Shown in pieces: positions 22,123 through 33,685 of a DNA stretch of 64,000 nucleotides. The translations under genes were made by a program, and so were the position numbers. This DNA comes from Hortaea werneckii (Eukaryota > Ascomycota > Dothideomycetes > Mycosphaerellales > Teratosphaeriaceae). Positions within the stretch are counted from its first letter, which is position 1. Each line of letters begins with the position of its first letter. The notes beneath the pieces are model-generated. The model was not told the DNA's origin, ran no database searches, and saw only the letters and a program-made list of their open reading frames with translations. The DNA lies in NCBI GenBank assembly GCA_037044905.1, contig JBAOKB010000165.1:22274-86273 (forward strand). Direction: 5' to 3'.

Positions 22123-22864
22123 TGTGGCTTGCGGTGTAAAGCGTCTGTATCAAGTATTTGTCCGAGAAGTGTCAATGAGAACGGTAGATTGGTGTCTTGG
22201 AAGATGCAGAGGAGATGACGAGAAGATTGTTGCGGGCAATGCTGGTGTTTCAATGTAGTCTTCGACGGCTAGTAAAAGCATATTTTGTCATGATCCGCGG
22301 TACTCCGTCATGGCCACGAGAGCGACGATCATGAGTCCATGCTGAGTGCGATGTCAATGGCAAGGTCTAGACCGATTCAGGTCCCAGAGTCTAGGTATGG
22401 CCACACGGCGCCAGGCGGGCTTGAAACACCCATATTCCGTCGCCATATTTTGAAGATCCATACACTTGGTTGAACTTATGGAATATACCCTGCACTGCAG
22501 TGTCATTGAAAGGCAAGTACTGCAAACAAGGGCAAGATCCATTCTAGTCAGTGACGCAGCAAAGACGGATGAGGCTGAAGAGGAGCCGCAGATCTTTGCG
22601 GAGAAGCTGGGGAAAGCTTGGAAGCTGCGAGACCGAAAACAATCAACGGCAACGGCTGTTTGTCGCACTTGAATGTCCGTAGCAATCCAGGTAGGACAGA
22701 ACACATCACATTAGCTTATCGCACTTATCCCTTGCAGCCCCATATGGCGTACTAATCTATCGTCCTGCACTGGAAGCTCCCATAATGTGATACACGCCAA
22801 CTGTATCTTGGAGCGAAGGAGAGGATATCACTTGACCCGCCTGTCAGCAAAGGGAGCAGACAGG
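22123..22864. other. 742-bp intergenic region, divergent promoters
   Basis: Between the secreted Cys-rich gene (minus) and the PQ-loop gene (plus). The open frames inside are short and have no recognisable product. Confidence 0.5.
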
Positions 22865-24455
22865 ATGACTACTCCGGTATTCTCCTTTGCTTCTCACCAC
22901 TGCGATACTCTCGCCTATCCGAACCCGTACACGACCAGCCTCTCGATCCTCCTGGTGCTTGGCATCTTCATATCCTACATTCCGCAGCATTACAAGATCA
23001 TCAAATGTGGAACCTCCGAAGGCCTCTCGCCATGGTGGGTGCTCCTCGGCGGGCTCAGCAGCATTGCGGCGATGGGTAACATTTTGACTCTGCCGGCGAG
23101 TCGCGAAGACATGATGTGCTGCCGAGAGATCAGTGGCGGAGCCTGTGCAAGTGCGCTGCTAGGCGTGGTACAGATTGGAGTGCAGTGGGGATGCTTCATG
23201 TTTGTGTATGCACTTCACGCAGTTGCGGTGGCTTCGTGCGGAGAAGACTGACCAAGATGGCAGGGTGATGCTCTATCTCATCTTCTTCCCAGGAACCTCC
23301 GACCATGAACTCGCGGCTTCTTCCTCATCACTTCGCTCAGTCCCGCCACCATCCCGACGAAACGCCGTGCTTGTGGGCTCTACTACCCTGTTCGCTGTTT
23401 TGACTGTCGGCATAATCAGCACAGCTTTGGTCTTCGCCTGGCCGCATCATACCCAGTTCTGGGCGAATACGCTTGGCTCCATCGCCGGCGTGCTGTCCGC
23501 AATCCAATACTTGCCGCAGATATGGTATACTTGGCGGCTGGGCGATGTCAAGAGCCTGAGTTATATCACAATGTTCATTCAGGTGCCAGGCGCGTTTGTC
23601 TTCGCGTTCAGCTTGTGGAACAGAGTAGGTTGGGAGGGTTGGAGTACGTGGTTGATGTTCGTGGTGACCGGATGCCTACAGGGTGTGCTACTGTGCTTGG
23701 CTGTATCGTACTATCTGGCTCGGCGTCGACTGGCGAAAGAGGTGGACGACAGCAATGACTACCCGCGTCTAGATGATGTGGACGGCACGGCTGAGCCTGG
23801 TGCGGAAGTAAATGAGCAAACAAGCCTACTGTCACGGCAAAATCAACGAGGGGATCACCGTGCTAGCTACGATACGACAAGGAGTAAGAAGCGCGCCAGC
23901 TACGATACCACCAGAAGCAGGGGCCGCGCCAGTTACGAGTCAACAAGAAGCAAGACGCTTCCTATTGGAAGCGGAGGTCGCGACACACACCGCAGCGATG
24001 CTAGCAAGCGCCACCTATCTCAGCTCTATGCCGCAACTCCTCCTGAGATTGACTCTGATAGAAGCAGTAGCAGCGGGAATGACAATGATACTGGAACGTC
24101 ACAAGGACAAGGAACAAGGTCATAGGATGTCTTTAGTCCGCTACGAACCCTGCTTTCGAAGACCAGTCCACTAGATATCCCTCAGCCACCACCCAGAACA
24201 AGCGACGGTGCGATTCCGCCAGACGTTGCTCCCAAGCGTAGGAGTAGCGATTTACCGCGCCCGCCAAGGGCGACAAGTGGATCTCGACCCCTGCTACCTT
24301 CGCCACGAAGGAGAAAGGAGGGGACGACTTCGCGCGAGGAGCAGCCGTGGGATCCCAAGAATCCTATGGGGTTTGCGAAGTCAATGCCGGCAAGGTTTGG
24401 GTCGGACCCTGAAATGACAGCTAAGAAAGGCAGGCACAGCGATAGTACTGTCTAA
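22865..24455 (+). CDS. PQ-loop repeat membrane transporter; in-frame TAG before C-terminal tail
   Basis: Exon 1 is 22865-23205, intron 23206-23263 (58 nt, GTATGC...GCAG), exon 2 from 23264. Seven hydrophobic segments are seen, with two PQ motifs: ILLVLGIFISYIPQHYKII followed by GTSEGLSPWW, and AGVLSAIQYLPQIWYTWRLG followed by DVKSLSY. This is the arrangement of the PQ-loop (Ypq/cystinosin-like) family, which exports amino acids from vacuoles. The cytosolic tail has an 11-residue unit repeated three times (RASYDTTRSKK). The frame reaches TAG at 24123-24125 (400 aa), yet the same frame stays open for 109 more codons with coding-like composition (EEQPWDPKNPMGFAKSMPAR) and ends at TAA 24453. I treat the downstream part as the original tail. 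Confidence 0.78.
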
Positions 24456-24974
24456 ACATGACATTTTGTTAAAAGGCAAGGGACCGAAAGGTCGAGAGCA
24501 CTTGGTTTCTCGCTGAATATCTTAATTGAGACTTCTGATGAGGGAATGGGACAATGAAGATGCTTTTGCATTCCACGAAGCGCGACTTTTCCGCTGCATG
24601 TGTAGTACTAACACCTTTACCACTGTATCAGAGAATTGATGCTCAAGCATGATCACCATGCTCACATTCGTGTGCAAAATTCTTACACATGGGTGGTTGC
24701 CGCAGGTAAGCGATGCATCTTCATTGTTCACTTTTTGCGGCTCCTGGCCTGCCTCAGAGCTTCGACCCAAATCCGGAGTTCCTGTGATGATTTTAACAAA
24801 GACCATATCATCGCGGCGTCTGTGAAGAAGAATGGCCGACCCAGTATGGCCTCTATGTGCAGCACGCAATACTAACACAAGGCGACGCCTGATTTGACAC
24901 CGCTTCTGAAGCTCAAGGTTGCCTCCAGCCTCCTGAGTCCAATATTTCGCTTGCCGCTCGGACGGCACCTGAAC
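24456..24974. other. intergenic region
   Basis: No supported gene. The minus-strand frame at 24522-25043 overlaps the next gene's start and lacks coding character. Confidence 0.5.
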
Positions 24975-27026
24975 ATGGCTGCTCCTCAGGCCGAGGAGGT
25001 CCAGAAACATCCAAAGAATCCCACGGACCGGCAGCATCTCCAAGCCAACCCTCCTCTAGGCCTCGCTCGGCCGCCCGGTGTGCAAACCCCTGAACGTCCA
25101 AGCGCACTTGCAAGCCGGCGTCAGCAGTCGCCTCGACCTGTTGAGACGGAAGTAGCGAAGGTGAAAATCCAAACGCAGAGTGATAGAAGCGATAACGGAG
25201 GCAAAGGTGCCGCAGCTGAAGCTGTAGTCGTCGAATCCATAGCGAGACCTGATCATACTGGCGATGGCCTGGTCAAGATCATGGATGACGGTGACCATGT
25301 CAGGGTCGCCGGTAAGGACCACACGGAAGGCAAGAAAATACACCAAGAGCAGATGCGGAAGACCTCAGGAGCAAAGAAAGAAGCTTTCAAGTTGAAAGGA
25401 AGGTTTCCTACCTCCTGTGTCGAAAGTGCAGAGCAGCATAACAACTTCGCGCATCCACACAGCTTTGGGGCCTTTACGGCTTCTGTGCCTGCCACTGACT
25501 TCGATCTTTCGAACCTCTCTGGCCAGGGAAAAGCATACATTAGAAAAACCAGCAAGAGCACAGAAAGCGCATCAAGTCATACTGGCGATTCACGGATACT
25601 TTACTCCAGTAGTTCGTTCAAAGCACCTTCGTCGGACGATACGAGAATACCAGCCGAATTCGCAAGGACAATACTCGAAGTCGAAGCGGCTTTGTCACCA
25701 GCTGTAATACTTTTAAACTTGCGACCGCACGCGAGAACTGAGAAAATCTTGTCAGAAGCTTCCGCCTTTGCTCGTAGAGCTCACCAATCAGTCCGGAGCC
25801 ATAAGCAGTTTTACGATACTGTTGAAGGGAGAGCGCTGGCCGGACGCTGCTGTTTTTATGTAGGTGTCTGTCGGGCTGCGAGGCAACAACTGGATGGGAG
25901 GGACCACAGTCCCATCAGATGGTTTAAGAAGGCGATTGAGGATACGAAGGGTTTCTTTGAGGAAGCAGAATGGGCTGAGGGCTGGCTCGAGGCTTGTGAG
26001 GGCGGCAGGATCATGGGGAATAACGCTGTTGAACCGACACTGTCTGGCAGTCCTTTGCAGCACCCAGAGAAGAGTGGGAGTGCTTCTTCCGCTCAACGAC
26101 ACCACAATGCAGGTGACTCGGTTGTCAGTGGGCTGTGGAAGGCAGTGGTCGGTGAGACGAGCAGTCCGACACATAAACGTTCCGAGCTCCCACTTTTGCG
26201 AACTGCATTCCCGAAGAGAAAACAAATCGATGCCGAGCAAGGTATTGACGAAGGAAGACTGTCCTTGGAAAGCGAAGGCGCCTTTCAGGCTGGCACGGCC
26301 TCAGCAACTGTCGAAACGCAGCCATTATTTACTACTGTGTACACCCAGTCCCCCGAGTCATACGAACCTGGAGTAGTGCAGACCGTCGACGGGAGATCTT
26401 GGGATAGCGAGCACCACGGACCCCAAGTGCACATCGTAGACGGCGACAGTCCAATAAGCGACATTCCGCACAACGCAACAGGAGGGCTTGTTCCCATCGA
26501 GGCTCTGAAGTCGCCTTGTAGCCCCTTGAAAACCCCAGCTCCAAAGACCACCGCAATCACCCGACCGAGCGTATTGAAAAGACAAAGTACCGACAACACA
26601 AGCCCCAAGACCTGCAGCCCCAGATACTTCATTACAAACCCAGACTCACCTCAAAGCCCGAACGCCACTGAGCCAGACGAAGGACCCCTGCTCCCCGTTC
26701 ACAAAGATCCCGGATATCAACCCCCTACGAGCGAGTCACCAAAGCACTCACCGCGCAAATCGGTCGTCTTCGACGCACTACCCAGCCTCATCAAACGCGA
26801 GAGCGTCTCAGCCTCGACAAGTCCCACGAAAGTAGGTGTAGCAGCCCGGAGAAGGCTATCTCAGGCTTTATCCAGCAGTTTCCACGCCATCAGCACAGCA
26901 ACAGCACCTGATATTCTCGAGCAAGCTGAAGAAGGCCAGTCCCCGTTCCGCTCCACTTTCTCGGAGAGAGATCGAGAATTCTTGACGCATCGACGGAGGA
27001 AGAGCACGCCTGAGGAGATGGTGTGA
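24975..27026 (+). CDS. large disordered hypothetical protein
   Basis: Single exon, 683 aa from ATG 24975 (MAAPQAEEVQKHPKN); the frame is open 27 codons further upstream. Most of it is polar and low-complexity. A more ordered helical part lies at about 235-355 (FARTILEVEAALSPAVILLN, EASAFARRAHQSVRSHKQFY, GRALAGRCCFYVGVCRAARQ, RWFKKAIEDTKGFFEEAEWA) and looks like a TPR- or MIT-like helical bundle. The C-terminal third has many SP/TP sites, typical of a phosphorylated regulator, and an RKSVVFDAL-like motif. No family assigned. Confidence 0.65.
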   Translation: MAAPQAEEVQKHPKNPTDRQHLQANPPLGLARPPGVQTPERPSALASRRQQSPRPVETEVAKVKIQTQSDRSDNGGKGAAAEAVVVESIARPDHTGDGLVKIMDDGDHVRVAGKDHTEGKKIHQEQMRKTSGAKKEAFKLKGRFPTSCVESAEQHNNFAHPHSFGAFTASVPATDFDLSNLSGQGKAYIRKTSKSTESASSHTGDSRILYSSSSFKAPSSDDTRIPAEFARTILEVEAALSPAVILLNLRPHARTEKILSEASAFARRAHQSVRSHKQFYDTVEGRALAGRCCFYVGVCRAARQQLDGRDHSPIRWFKKAIEDTKGFFEEAEWAEGWLEACEGGRIMGNNAVEPTLSGSPLQHPEKSGSASSAQRHHNAGDSVVSGLWKAVVGETSSPTHKRSELPLLRTAFPKRKQIDAEQGIDEGRLSLESEGAFQAGTASATVETQPLFTTVYTQSPESYEPGVVQTVDGRSWDSEHHGPQVHIVDGDSPISDIPHNATGGLVPIEALKSPCSPLKTPAPKTTAITRPSVLKRQSTDNTSPKTCSPRYFITNPDSPQSPNATEPDEGPLLPVHKDPGYQPPTSESPKHSPRKSVVFDALPSLIKRESVSASTSPTKVGVAARRRLSQALSSSFHAISTATAPDILEQAEEGQSPFRSTFSERDREFLTHRRRKSTPEEMV

Positions 27027-27316
27027 TTGAGACGTCGACAGGGGGTTGATGGATATATACAAATTACACAGCGACTTTGAATAAGTACAAGATAATCATA
27101 AATTTTGATAAACTTAACAAGTACAAATCCCCACGGAAAGTTTCTATTTATGGGCATCACAGCTATCGTTTCATTTGTCATGTACTCCCATGAATTGCGC
27201 CCGATTTTGAAACAGAAAAGAGCTACTCTATCAACATTGGGGTTTGAAGAAGTTGAACGCCCTCGCTATGCGGCAACATATAACAACCAATCTATCAACT
27301 TTTGTTGCATCCGTCC

Positions 27317-30300
27317 TCAACCGGACATGACGAGTGCCAACAGGGCCATGCGGACGAACATGCCGTAGCGCATCTGGGAAGATGTCAGTAATCGGGTCGG
27401 AAATTTTTGAATGCAAATGGGGAGGTCTTACCTGTCTGAAGTATGCAGCTCTCGGGTCGTCATCGACTTCCTTGGACAACTCCATGTTCCTTGGAAGAGG
27501 GTGCATGACGATCATGTTCTTCTTGGCATTCTTGAGCGTCTTCGCGTCGACCACCAGCTGGTCCTTGACGGTCTCGTAGAGCTCCGGCTGCTCGAAGCGC
27601 TCCTTCTGCAGACGGGTGCAGTACAGGACATCCGTGTTGGCCACCATCTCCGGCGTCAAAGTCTCCGACTCGACAGACAATTGGCCGCGCGACTTCAGAG
27701 CTTCACGGACCTTGCTTGGCAGAGCGAGCCCATTGGGTGCGGCCAGCTGGACAGTGACGTTGTAGTGCTGAAGCACCTCGCACAGCGAGTGCACAGTACG
27801 GCCGTACTTGAGATCACCGACGAAGGTGATGGTCAGGCCGTTGACAGTACCCAATTCCTCACGCATGGTGAACAGATCAAGGAAGGCCTGGGTAGGGTGC
27901 TCACGCGAGCCGTTGCCGGCGTTGAGGATGGGGTGATCAGCGGCCTTGGCAGCGATGTCCGCGCTCTCGTTGTCAGGGTGGCGAAGCACGATAGCATCGG
28001 TGTACATGTCAAGCGTACGGATGGTGTCAGCCAAGGTCTCACCCTTCTGGGTGCTGGAGTGCGACTCGTTGATCATGATCGTCGAACCACCCAGGCGCTT
28101 CATAGCCGCATCGAAAGATGCGGATGTGCGTGTGGAAGGCTCGTAGAACATCAAGGCCAGCACCTTGCCCTTGAGAACGTCGAGCGCACCCTGACGCTCA
28201 ACACCCAGCCTCATCTCGGAGGCGACGGTGAATAGCAAGTGCAATTCGTTCCTAGCGAACTGCTTGACAGAAACGATGTCCTTACCCTTGATCGGAGACA
28301 TCTGAAGCAGCTCTTCCAAGCTGCGAGATGTGTCGGGCTGAGGCACAAGAGCCTGCGTTGGCGCAGTTCCTGGCATCTCGGTGAACGTCATGTAGTCAAC
28401 CTTGCTGACGTTCAGATCGTAGTTACGGGCAATGGCTTCGATCAGAATCTTGGCGATCTTGACGTTGGTAACCAGCGGGGTGGAGTAGTCGACAGCCATA
28501 CGGCGGGTGCGGTAGCCTTTACTCATGTAGTTTGCCGGACGCCTGAACTTGTTGCTCGATGGCAAGTTGATGTACAGGTCAATGAGGTTGTTAGCCAGCG
28601 CATGCGTGAGCGAGTACTCTTGCCTCTGGTGCTCGTCTCCGAGGGCTTCCAGGAACTGAACGGGAATTCCATGTTCTTCGAAGAAGTCAGCGGTACCAGC
28701 AGTGGCAAAGAGCTTGTAGCCGAGCTTATGAAGGCTCTGAACAGCTGGAAGCATTTCCATCTTGTCCTTGAAAGATCCAATGGACAGCAAGATGTTCTTC
28801 TTCGGGAGCTTGAAACCGGTCGAGACGAGACCCTTGATGTAGGCCTCGTACTTGGTACGACCAAAGCAAGCAACCTCGCCCGTTGATGCCATCTCCACAC
28901 CCATGACAGGGTCTGCGCCAGACAGACGGGAGAATGAGAACTGTGGCACCTTGACACCAACATAGTCTGCCGGAATGTTCAAAGGCGGGTATTCACGGAC
29001 AGGGATGCCGGTCATTGCCTTGGTTGCCATCTCAATCAGATCCAAGCCCATGACCTTGGACACGAATGGGAAAGATCGAGCGGCACGGACGTTGCATTCG
29101 ATGACCTTGATGTCATTGTCCTTGGCAATGAACTGAATGTTGTACGGGCCAGTGACGTTGAGCGCATCACCAATCTTGCGGGTAGCGTCCTCGATCTTGC
29201 GAATGGTCTCAGGATCCAGGTCTTGAGGAGGCAGGATGAGAGTGGCATCACCCGAGTGGACACCAGCATTCTCGACGTGCTCCGAGATGAAATGACCAAT
29301 AATCTTTCCGTTGTTGGCCACAGCGTCCATTTCGATTTCCTTAGCGTTTTCGATGTACTTCGTAATGACAACTGGGTATTCTTTGGAGACTGCAGCAGCT
29401 TGATCCAGGTAGTTGTGTAGGTCATGCTCCGAATACACGGTGTTCATAGCGGCACCCGAAAGTACGTATGAAGGCCTGACCAGGACAGGGTACTTGACCC
29501 GCTGGCAGAACTCCTTTGCCTCTTCGGTGCTGGTAAGCTCCTTCCACTGCGGCTGGTCAACGCCCAGTCTGTCGAGCATGCGGGAGAACTTGTATCGGTT
29601 CTCGGCCGTATCGATCATCTCAGGGGATGTACCGTAGATCTTGACGTTGGAGCGGTACAGCGGGAGGGCAATGTTGTTCGGAACTTGTCCACCCATAGAG
29701 ATGATGACACCGCTCGAGCGCTCCAGCTCGTAGATGTCAAGAATTGTCTCTTGCGTGATGTTCTCGAAGTACAGGCGGTCGGCTTCGTCGTAATCTACCC
29801 ACCATAGTTAGCCTTTGCTTCGACCACTGAAGGCCCCCACCTTTGCCGATATTTCTGGGAGTATTTCCGGGGATTACACACCTGTCGAGACAGTCTCGGG
29901 GTTGAACGTTTAGGAAGTTAGCATGGAAGTCCCATGTAGTAGTATTTGAATGAAGTTTTGGGCCCGGGAGGGGACTTACATTGACCATCACAGTCTTATG
30001 TCCGTTGGCCCGCAGCGTGCGAATGGCACGAACAGAGCACCAATCGAACTCCACAGAGGAACCAATACGGTAGACACCAGAGCCGAGCACCATAACACCC
30101 TGGTCGTTAAAGTGGATGTCGTGCTGGGCGCCATTGTAGGTGGTGTAGAGGTAGTTAGTGAAAGCGGGGAATTCGGCGGCGACAGTGTCAATCTGCTTGA
30201 CCACCGGCATGATACCAGCGTCAACACGGACACGACGCACATGGGCTTCGTTGCTGTCCCAGAAAAGAGCCAGCTGGCGGTCCGAAAAGCCCAACTCCTT

Positions 30301-33214
30301 CGCCCGGCGGAAGGTCTTGATGGGCACGGAGTCGACCGAGTGCTCTTTCATGAGCGCTCCCATGTCCTTGCTGAAGTTCGATAGGCCCTTCAGGCGGTAG
30401 AGGAACCAGCGGTCGATCTTGGTCAACTCCCACACCTTCTCGGCAGAGTAACCATTGTGCATGGCATTGGCAATAGCGAACATGCGCTGGTCAGATGGGG
30501 TCTGCAACTCGGTGTCGATGTCGATGGACATCAGAGCTTTGGTCTCGTTGAATCCAAGGTTACTGGGGTCGACGGATCTGATAGCTTTTTGGATAGCTTC
30601 TTCGAACGTTCTGCCAATGGCCATGACCTCACCCACACTCTTCATAGAGGAGCCAAGCAGCGTAGAGACGCGCGTGAACTTCTTAAGATCCCAACGTGGA
30701 ATCTTGACAACAACGTAGTCGAGAGATGGCTCGAAACAGGCGCAAGTCACCTTCGTGACTGTGTTCTTGATCTCGTTCAGTGGGATGTTGAGACCGAGCT
30801 TAGCCGCAACGAAGGCGAGAGGATAGCCGGTTGCCTTCGACGCCAGAGCTGAGGATCTCGAGAGACGAGCGTTAACCTCGATGATGCAGAACTCCCTACT
30901 CTCGGGGTTAAGAGCGTATTGGATGTTGCACTCGCCTACGACTCCAAGGTGACGAATGACCTTTACAGCCGTAGTCCGGAGCATGTTGTAGTCTTCATCC
31001 GACAGTGTCTGCGATGGCGCAACAACGACGGAATCACCAGTGTGGATACCCAGAGGATCGAAGTTCTCCATGTTACACACGGTGATACAGTTGTCGTGCG
31101 CATCACGGACAACCTCATACTCGACCTCTTTCCAGCCCTTCATACTCTTTTCGATGAGCACTTGCGGGCTAACAGCAAAGGCCTTGTTGCAAAGGTCGAT
31201 CAGCTGCTCCTTGTTGTCTGCGAAACCACTTCCCAATCCGCCGAGCGCGTAAGCTGCTCGGCAAATAACGGGGTAGCCGATGCCATCGACCGCCTCGAGA
31301 GCCTCCTGCATGTTGTTGGCAGACTTGGAGTTGGCGCAAGGTGCATTGATGGACTCCATGCTCCTTGCGAAAAGCTCACGATCCTCGGTGGTAATGACTG
31401 TATCGATCGGCGTACCGAGCACTTTGACGCCAAGTGACTCAAACTCGTCCTTAAGCTGAATACCGACTTGCAGCGCGGTCTGCCCACCGAAGGTACAGTA
31501 GATCGCGTCTGGCTTTTCCTGCTTAATGACCTTGCGCACAAAGTCTGCGTTGACAGGCAGGAAGTAGACCTTGTCTGCCAGGCCTTGCGACGTTTGAATA
31601 GTCGCAATGTTAGGGTTGATGAGCACCGTGTAGATGCCTTCCTCCTTGAGGGCTTTGATGGCTTGGCTACCAGAGTAATCGAACTCTCCGGCCTGACCAA
31701 TGCTGAGACCACCACTGCCGAGCACAAGGACCTTCTTTGGATGCAGGACAGGGTTCTTCGCGCGGTTCTCAGCAATGTCACCGCCAGGGAAGCTGACCGG
31801 TTGTTGCATCTTCTTGGAGTCCTTGAGGACGTCCATGATGGTCTGAATGAAGACGTCAAAAAGGAACTCGGTGTCGCGAGGTCCTGGTGCACTTTCTGGG
31901 TGGAATTGCACACTGAAGTATGGTCGGCTGACGTGGCGGATACCCTCGTTGCTGTGGTCGTTGGCATTGACGAACAGCTCGCTCCAATCCTTTGGCAAGG
32001 TGTCGGCATTGACAGCATATCCGTGGTTTTGAGAGGTGATGTAGCACTTGCCAGAGAGCAGGTTTGTGCAAGGGATATTGTGGCCACGGTTGCCAAACTT
32101 CATCTTCAAGGTATCAGCGCCAGCAGCGCGAGCCATGAGCTGATGACCCAAACAGATACCGAAGATCGGAATCCGAGCTTCCTCGATCGTCGCCTGGATG
32201 TGCTTGACGGTCGACTCCATGAAAGCCGGGTCACCAGGACCGTTGGAGATGAAGAGACCGTCGTACTCTTTGCCGGCAAGTTGGGCGAAATCGTAGTCCC
32301 ATGGCACTACCTCAACCTCCACGCCGCGGTTGACCAGACATCGCAGCTGGTTGAATTTCAACCCAACATCAACACACACAACACGCACGGGTCTACCTGA
32401 CGGATGCTTCAACGCACTGGACGCACTTGGGCTGTAAAGCTTGGGCTGAGGCGTTGAGACTATGGAAACGAATCAGATTCGATGTACTATGACTACTAGC
32501 AGGCAAGGCAAGCTTACCATCAGCGACTAGGTTCCTGATGTTCGGATCGTACCAATCGATCGTATCGTATGTTGCAATCTCCTTGTACTTCCGCTGGTTG
32601 AAGTAGCCATTGGCGCCGTTTGCCGTCAGCTTGCCGTTGACAGCATTCATGTTTGGCTCCATTGGCGTCTTAGCCGGTGTCATGGTGCCGTTTGGGGTCA
32701 CTGCACCCGTGGGTGCAACGTCGGACACGCGCTCGCTGCCAGTCTGCATGAGCAGACGGCCCAGCATGCTTCCATTCTCCCGTATCCGCTTCGTCAAGGC
32801 TCGGGTGTCTACGCCGCATACGGCAGGAACGTTTTGCTCTTTCAACCACGAGCCGAGGGAAGACTTGGCTAGGTAGTGCGAGTACTCCTCGCCGGCGTAG
32901 GAGGCCACGACGAGACCCGCGATGTGAATCTCAGCGGCTTCGAAGTGCGCTGGGATGTCTTGGAGGACAGCGTCTCTGTCCTCCCGCGAAGGCACACCGT
33001 AATTGCCAACGAGTGGGAAGGTAATGACCAAGATCTGGCCTCTGTAGGAAGGATCCGTTATGGATTCAGGATAACCCACCATACCAGTCTGGAAGACCAG
33101 CTCTCCAGCAACGCTGCGGTGAGCTCCAAAGCTTCGACCCTCGGCGAAGCGAAGGGCGTTCTCGCCGTCCTTCACTTCCAGAGCCATCATGCTCTCCATC
33201 TCCTGGCCGGCCAT
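27317..33214 (-). CDS. URA2: URA2-type multifunctional pyrimidine enzyme: GATase, CPSase and ATCase, without DHOase-like domain
   Basis: Five exons: 33214-32518, 32459-29980, 29906-29882, 29794-27432 and 27373-27317; 1873 aa. Domains in order: CPSase small chain, class I glutaminase (FGICLGHQ, nucleophile near Cys335), two ATP-grasp halves of CPSase (LGSGGLSIGQAGEFDYSG; LGSGVYRIGSSVEFDWCSV), MGS-like allosteric domain (KLFATAGTADFFEEHG), then ATCase (FYEPSTRTSASF, HPTQAFLDL, HPLPRN). It makes carbamoyl phosphate and N-carbamoyl aspartate, the first two steps of UMP synthesis. The roughly 340-residue inactive DHOase-like domain between MGS and ATCase in yeast Ura2 and Aspergillus PyrABCN is absent; a linker of about 40 residues replaces it. 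Three introns are ordinary; intron 29907-29979 starts GTAAGT but ends AACG, with no AG. Start chosen to match the family; the frame is open to 33340. Confidence 0.93.
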
Positions 33215-33685
33215 CTTCGCTTGCAGCTGCTGCTTCAGCCTGTTGTTTGAAAGAGGGCAGAAGTGCGACCAGGAAAGAAAGCCTACGACTTCGGACGAAG
33301 ACCTTTTCTGAGAAGAAAAGCTCACAGGCGCACAGACCATAGTGCGTCAACCGCCGGCTACATCCGTTTAGCGCGGAGTCTCCTGCAACGTCGATCACTC
33401 GGCATCGAAGGAATTTGGAAGGCAGTCGTGCCAATACCGTAGTCACAAATTATTAATGAGGAGCTACCCCAGGCCGGCTCCTTAAAACAAGTGGGATGGC
33501 GTGGGGTACAGTCAGTGGCCACGTCCTGGATCATGACTGACCGATGGCACAAAATGAGGCACCAAAGCATGCTCCAGTCTCTTGATTTTGGCTCAGCTAG
33601 GTTCCAGGCCCCTCGGAGTGCGTAGCCGGCAACAACTCCATCCTGACACTACATCAACCGTCTCCCAACCGACACTCAAGGATGT
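33215..33685. other. intergenic region upstream of URA2
   Basis: Probable URA2 promoter and leader, followed by the 3' flank of the MFS gene. No gene seen. Confidence 0.5.

Noticed and set aside
24522..25043. 173-codon minus-strand frame
   Set aside because: Overlaps the start of the plus-strand gene at 24975, has no domain and atypical composition.
29795..29979. Reading straight through the two URA2 introns, since the upstream frame stays open
   Set aside because: The read-through loses the NPETVST motif and the frame of YDEADRLYF, which the spliced form restores.
31468..32400. 310-codon plus-strand frame opposite URA2, and a 274-codon one at 27411-28235
   Set aside because: Mirror images of a strongly conserved minus-strand gene; no independent features.
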